From CAVXFS01 sp963761115 (GTDB lineage Bacteria; Pseudomonadota; Gammaproteobacteria; Burkholderiales; Gallionellaceae), in NCBI GenBank assembly GCA_963761115.1, contig CAVXFS010000004.1:62001-126000 (forward strand): a stretch of DNA of 64,000 nucleotides. The letters are read 5' to 3'. The notes below the pieces were generated by a model, which was not told where the DNA came from, did no database searches, and saw only the letters and a list, made by a program, of their open reading frames with translations. This document shows, piece by piece, positions 63,304-64,000 of this stretch; position 1 is the first letter of the stretch, and each line of letters starts with the position of its first letter. A program made the translations under genes and the position numbers.

Positions 63304-63767
63304 GCGAAAAAACCCTGAATGCCAGACTGCCGGCAAAAAGTGCGCGGCGCCGTGCACGCGAACTGGCGTTGCAAGGCATCTACCAGTGGCGCCTGAGTGG
63401 CAACCAGGCGGCGCAGATCGAAAAGCAGATTGCCGAAGAAAAAAATCTGGGTCGCTATGACGCAGTTTTCTATTCCGAACTGTTGCACGGCGTGCTGGAA
63501 AAATCAGCGGAATTGCTGACGGCGGTGGCGCCGCATCTGGACCGGCCGCTGGACGAACTCAGCCCGATTGAATGTTCCGTGCTGCTGCTGGCCGCATTCG
63601 AACTGGCATATCTGCGTGAGATTCCCTATCGGGTGGTGATCAACGAGGCGGTGGAACTCGCCAAGTCGTACGGCGGCACCGATGGCTACAAATACGTCAA
63701 CGGCGTGCTGGACAAGATGGCCGCGCAGCTGCGCGCGGTTGAGGTTGCTGGAAGCAACAGTCGTTAG
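63300..63767 (+). CDS. nusB: Transcription antitermination protein NusB
   Basis: A 155-residue all-helical RNA-binding protein that joins NusE (S10) on boxA of rRNA leaders. Landmarks: ARRRARELALQGIYQWRLSG at the N terminus, DELSPIECSVLLLAAFELAY and PYRVVINEAVELAKSYGGTD with KYVNGVLDKMA. GTG at 63300 overlaps the ribH stop. Its last codons and TAG stop (63765-63767) lie inside the start of the second palindromic repeat, so its C terminus (SNSR) is partly repeat-encoded. Confidence 0.94.
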   Translation: MSEKTLNARLPAKSARRRARELALQGIYQWRLSGNQAAQIEKQIAEEKNLGRYDAVFYSELLHGVLEKSAELLTAVAPHLDRPLDELSPIECSVLLLAAFELAYLREIPYRVVINEAVELAKSYGGTDGYKYVNGVLDKMAAQLRAVEVAGSNSR

Positions 63768-63870
63768 ACGCTAGTCGTTAGTCGTTAGTTAAAACAAGAC
63801 CCGCGCAGCGGACAAAGCCAACTAGCGACTAACGTCTACCTACTAACGACTGCCTACTAACGACTGCCTT
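63762..63870. repeat. Palindromic repeat with heptamer arms (copy 2, inverted relative to copy 1)
   Basis: Left arm about 63763-63790 (CGTTAGACGCTAGTCGTTAG then TCGTTAGTT), centre 63800-63815 with CCGCGCAGCGG, and right arm from 63821 (AACTAGCGACTAACGTC region). A perfect 14-base tandem duplication CTACTAACGACTGC at 63840-63853 and 63854-63867 follows. It ends 3 bases before the thiL ATG, as copy 1 ends a few bases before nrdR. The centre has the 11-mer of copy 1 in reverse orientation. Confidence 0.85.
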
Positions 63871-64000
63871 ATGTCCGAGTTCGACCTGATCAAACGCTAT
63901 TTCACCCGCGCTACTCCGGGTACGGAGTTGGGTGTGGGCGATGATGCTGCGCTGGTGCGGCTGGAAAACGGCATGGAACTGGCCGTTTCCACCGACATGC
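63871..64000 (+). CDS. thiL: Thiamine-monophosphate kinase, 5' part only
   Basis: 43 codons before the window edge: MSEFDLIKRYFTRATPGTEL then GVGDDAALVRLENGMELAVS, TDM. The N terminus (FDLIxRYF) and the GDDAA metal/phosphate-binding motif identify ThiL, which phosphorylates thiamine monophosphate to the diphosphate. The nusB-thiL order is standard. No clear ribosome binding site is left upstream because the palindromic repeat reaches to within 3 bases of the ATG. Confidence 0.92.
   Translation, partial: MSEFDLIKRYFTRATPGTELGVGDDAALVRLENGMELAVSTDM

Noticed and set aside
1..64000. CRISPR arrays, rRNA genes or an intact transposase/prophage.
   Set aside because: No regularly spaced short repeats, rRNA segments or complete mobile-element genes were seen; the only regular repeats are inside the adhesin gene.

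Overview
The window is chromosomal DNA of a Gram-negative proteobacterium, most likely a betaproteobacterium of the Nitrosomonadales/Gallionellaceae type. This rests on gene content and order (pcnB-folK-dNK-panB-panC; purM divergent from a PerM-hda pair; purN followed by a DUF3108 gene; miaB-phoH-ybeY-corC; nrdR-ribD-ribE-ribBA-ribH-nusB-thiL), Kdo synthesis and GC-rich housekeeping genes. The genus is inference. No replication origin, rRNA or CRISPR array is visible.

Layout. 1-2441: kdsD (cut by the window edge) and purB. 2442-4378: a BNR beta-propeller gene and a MoaD/ThiS-like sulfur-carrier gene, followed by a second, diverged copy of the purB 3' end. 4550-5972: an AT-rich membrane-protein gene with a broken frame. 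6049-10599 (minus): pantothenate genes panD, panC and panB, then a deoxynucleoside kinase, folK and pcnB. 10656-12382: ABC importer of the BtuCD/FecCD type. 12502-13627: PsiF-like protein and a HAD phosphatase. 13768-18383: GspE/MshE-type ATPase and FimV-like protein that both carry MshEN-like motifs. 18464-22652: hda, PerM, purM, purN, DUF3108. 23124-26284: trimeric autotransporter adhesin and a small exported protein. 26491-44287: antiporter, orphan pilin-like protein, hrpA, a GGDEF-EAL protein, MscS, GST, maeB, patatin, birA, coaX and a SPOR-like protein.

44334-53073: tRNA-Met followed by an accessory island of lower GC. It has a possible integrase remnant, FkbM and class I methyltransferases, and glycosyltransferases including a duplicated, partly decayed GT4-GT25 module. 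This looks like a surface-glycan modification locus. 53103-64000 returns to core genes: miaB-phoH-ybeY-corC, YqjK/YqjE/DUF883 stress-type envelope proteins, glyA, and the nrdR-rib-nusB-thiL cluster. Two inverted copies of an unusual palindromic repeat flank that last cluster.

Two themes run through the window. First, pantothenate/CoA (panBCD, coaX), riboflavin (ribD, E, BA, H) and purine (purB, M, N) pathways are well represented. Second, reading frames of several conserved genes (purM, hrpA, miaB, corC, ribD, one membrane protein) are broken by single-base shifts, nearly all one extra base and often in C or G runs. This pattern points to residual sequence errors rather than gene death, so those genes are annotated as full-length with the break points stated.
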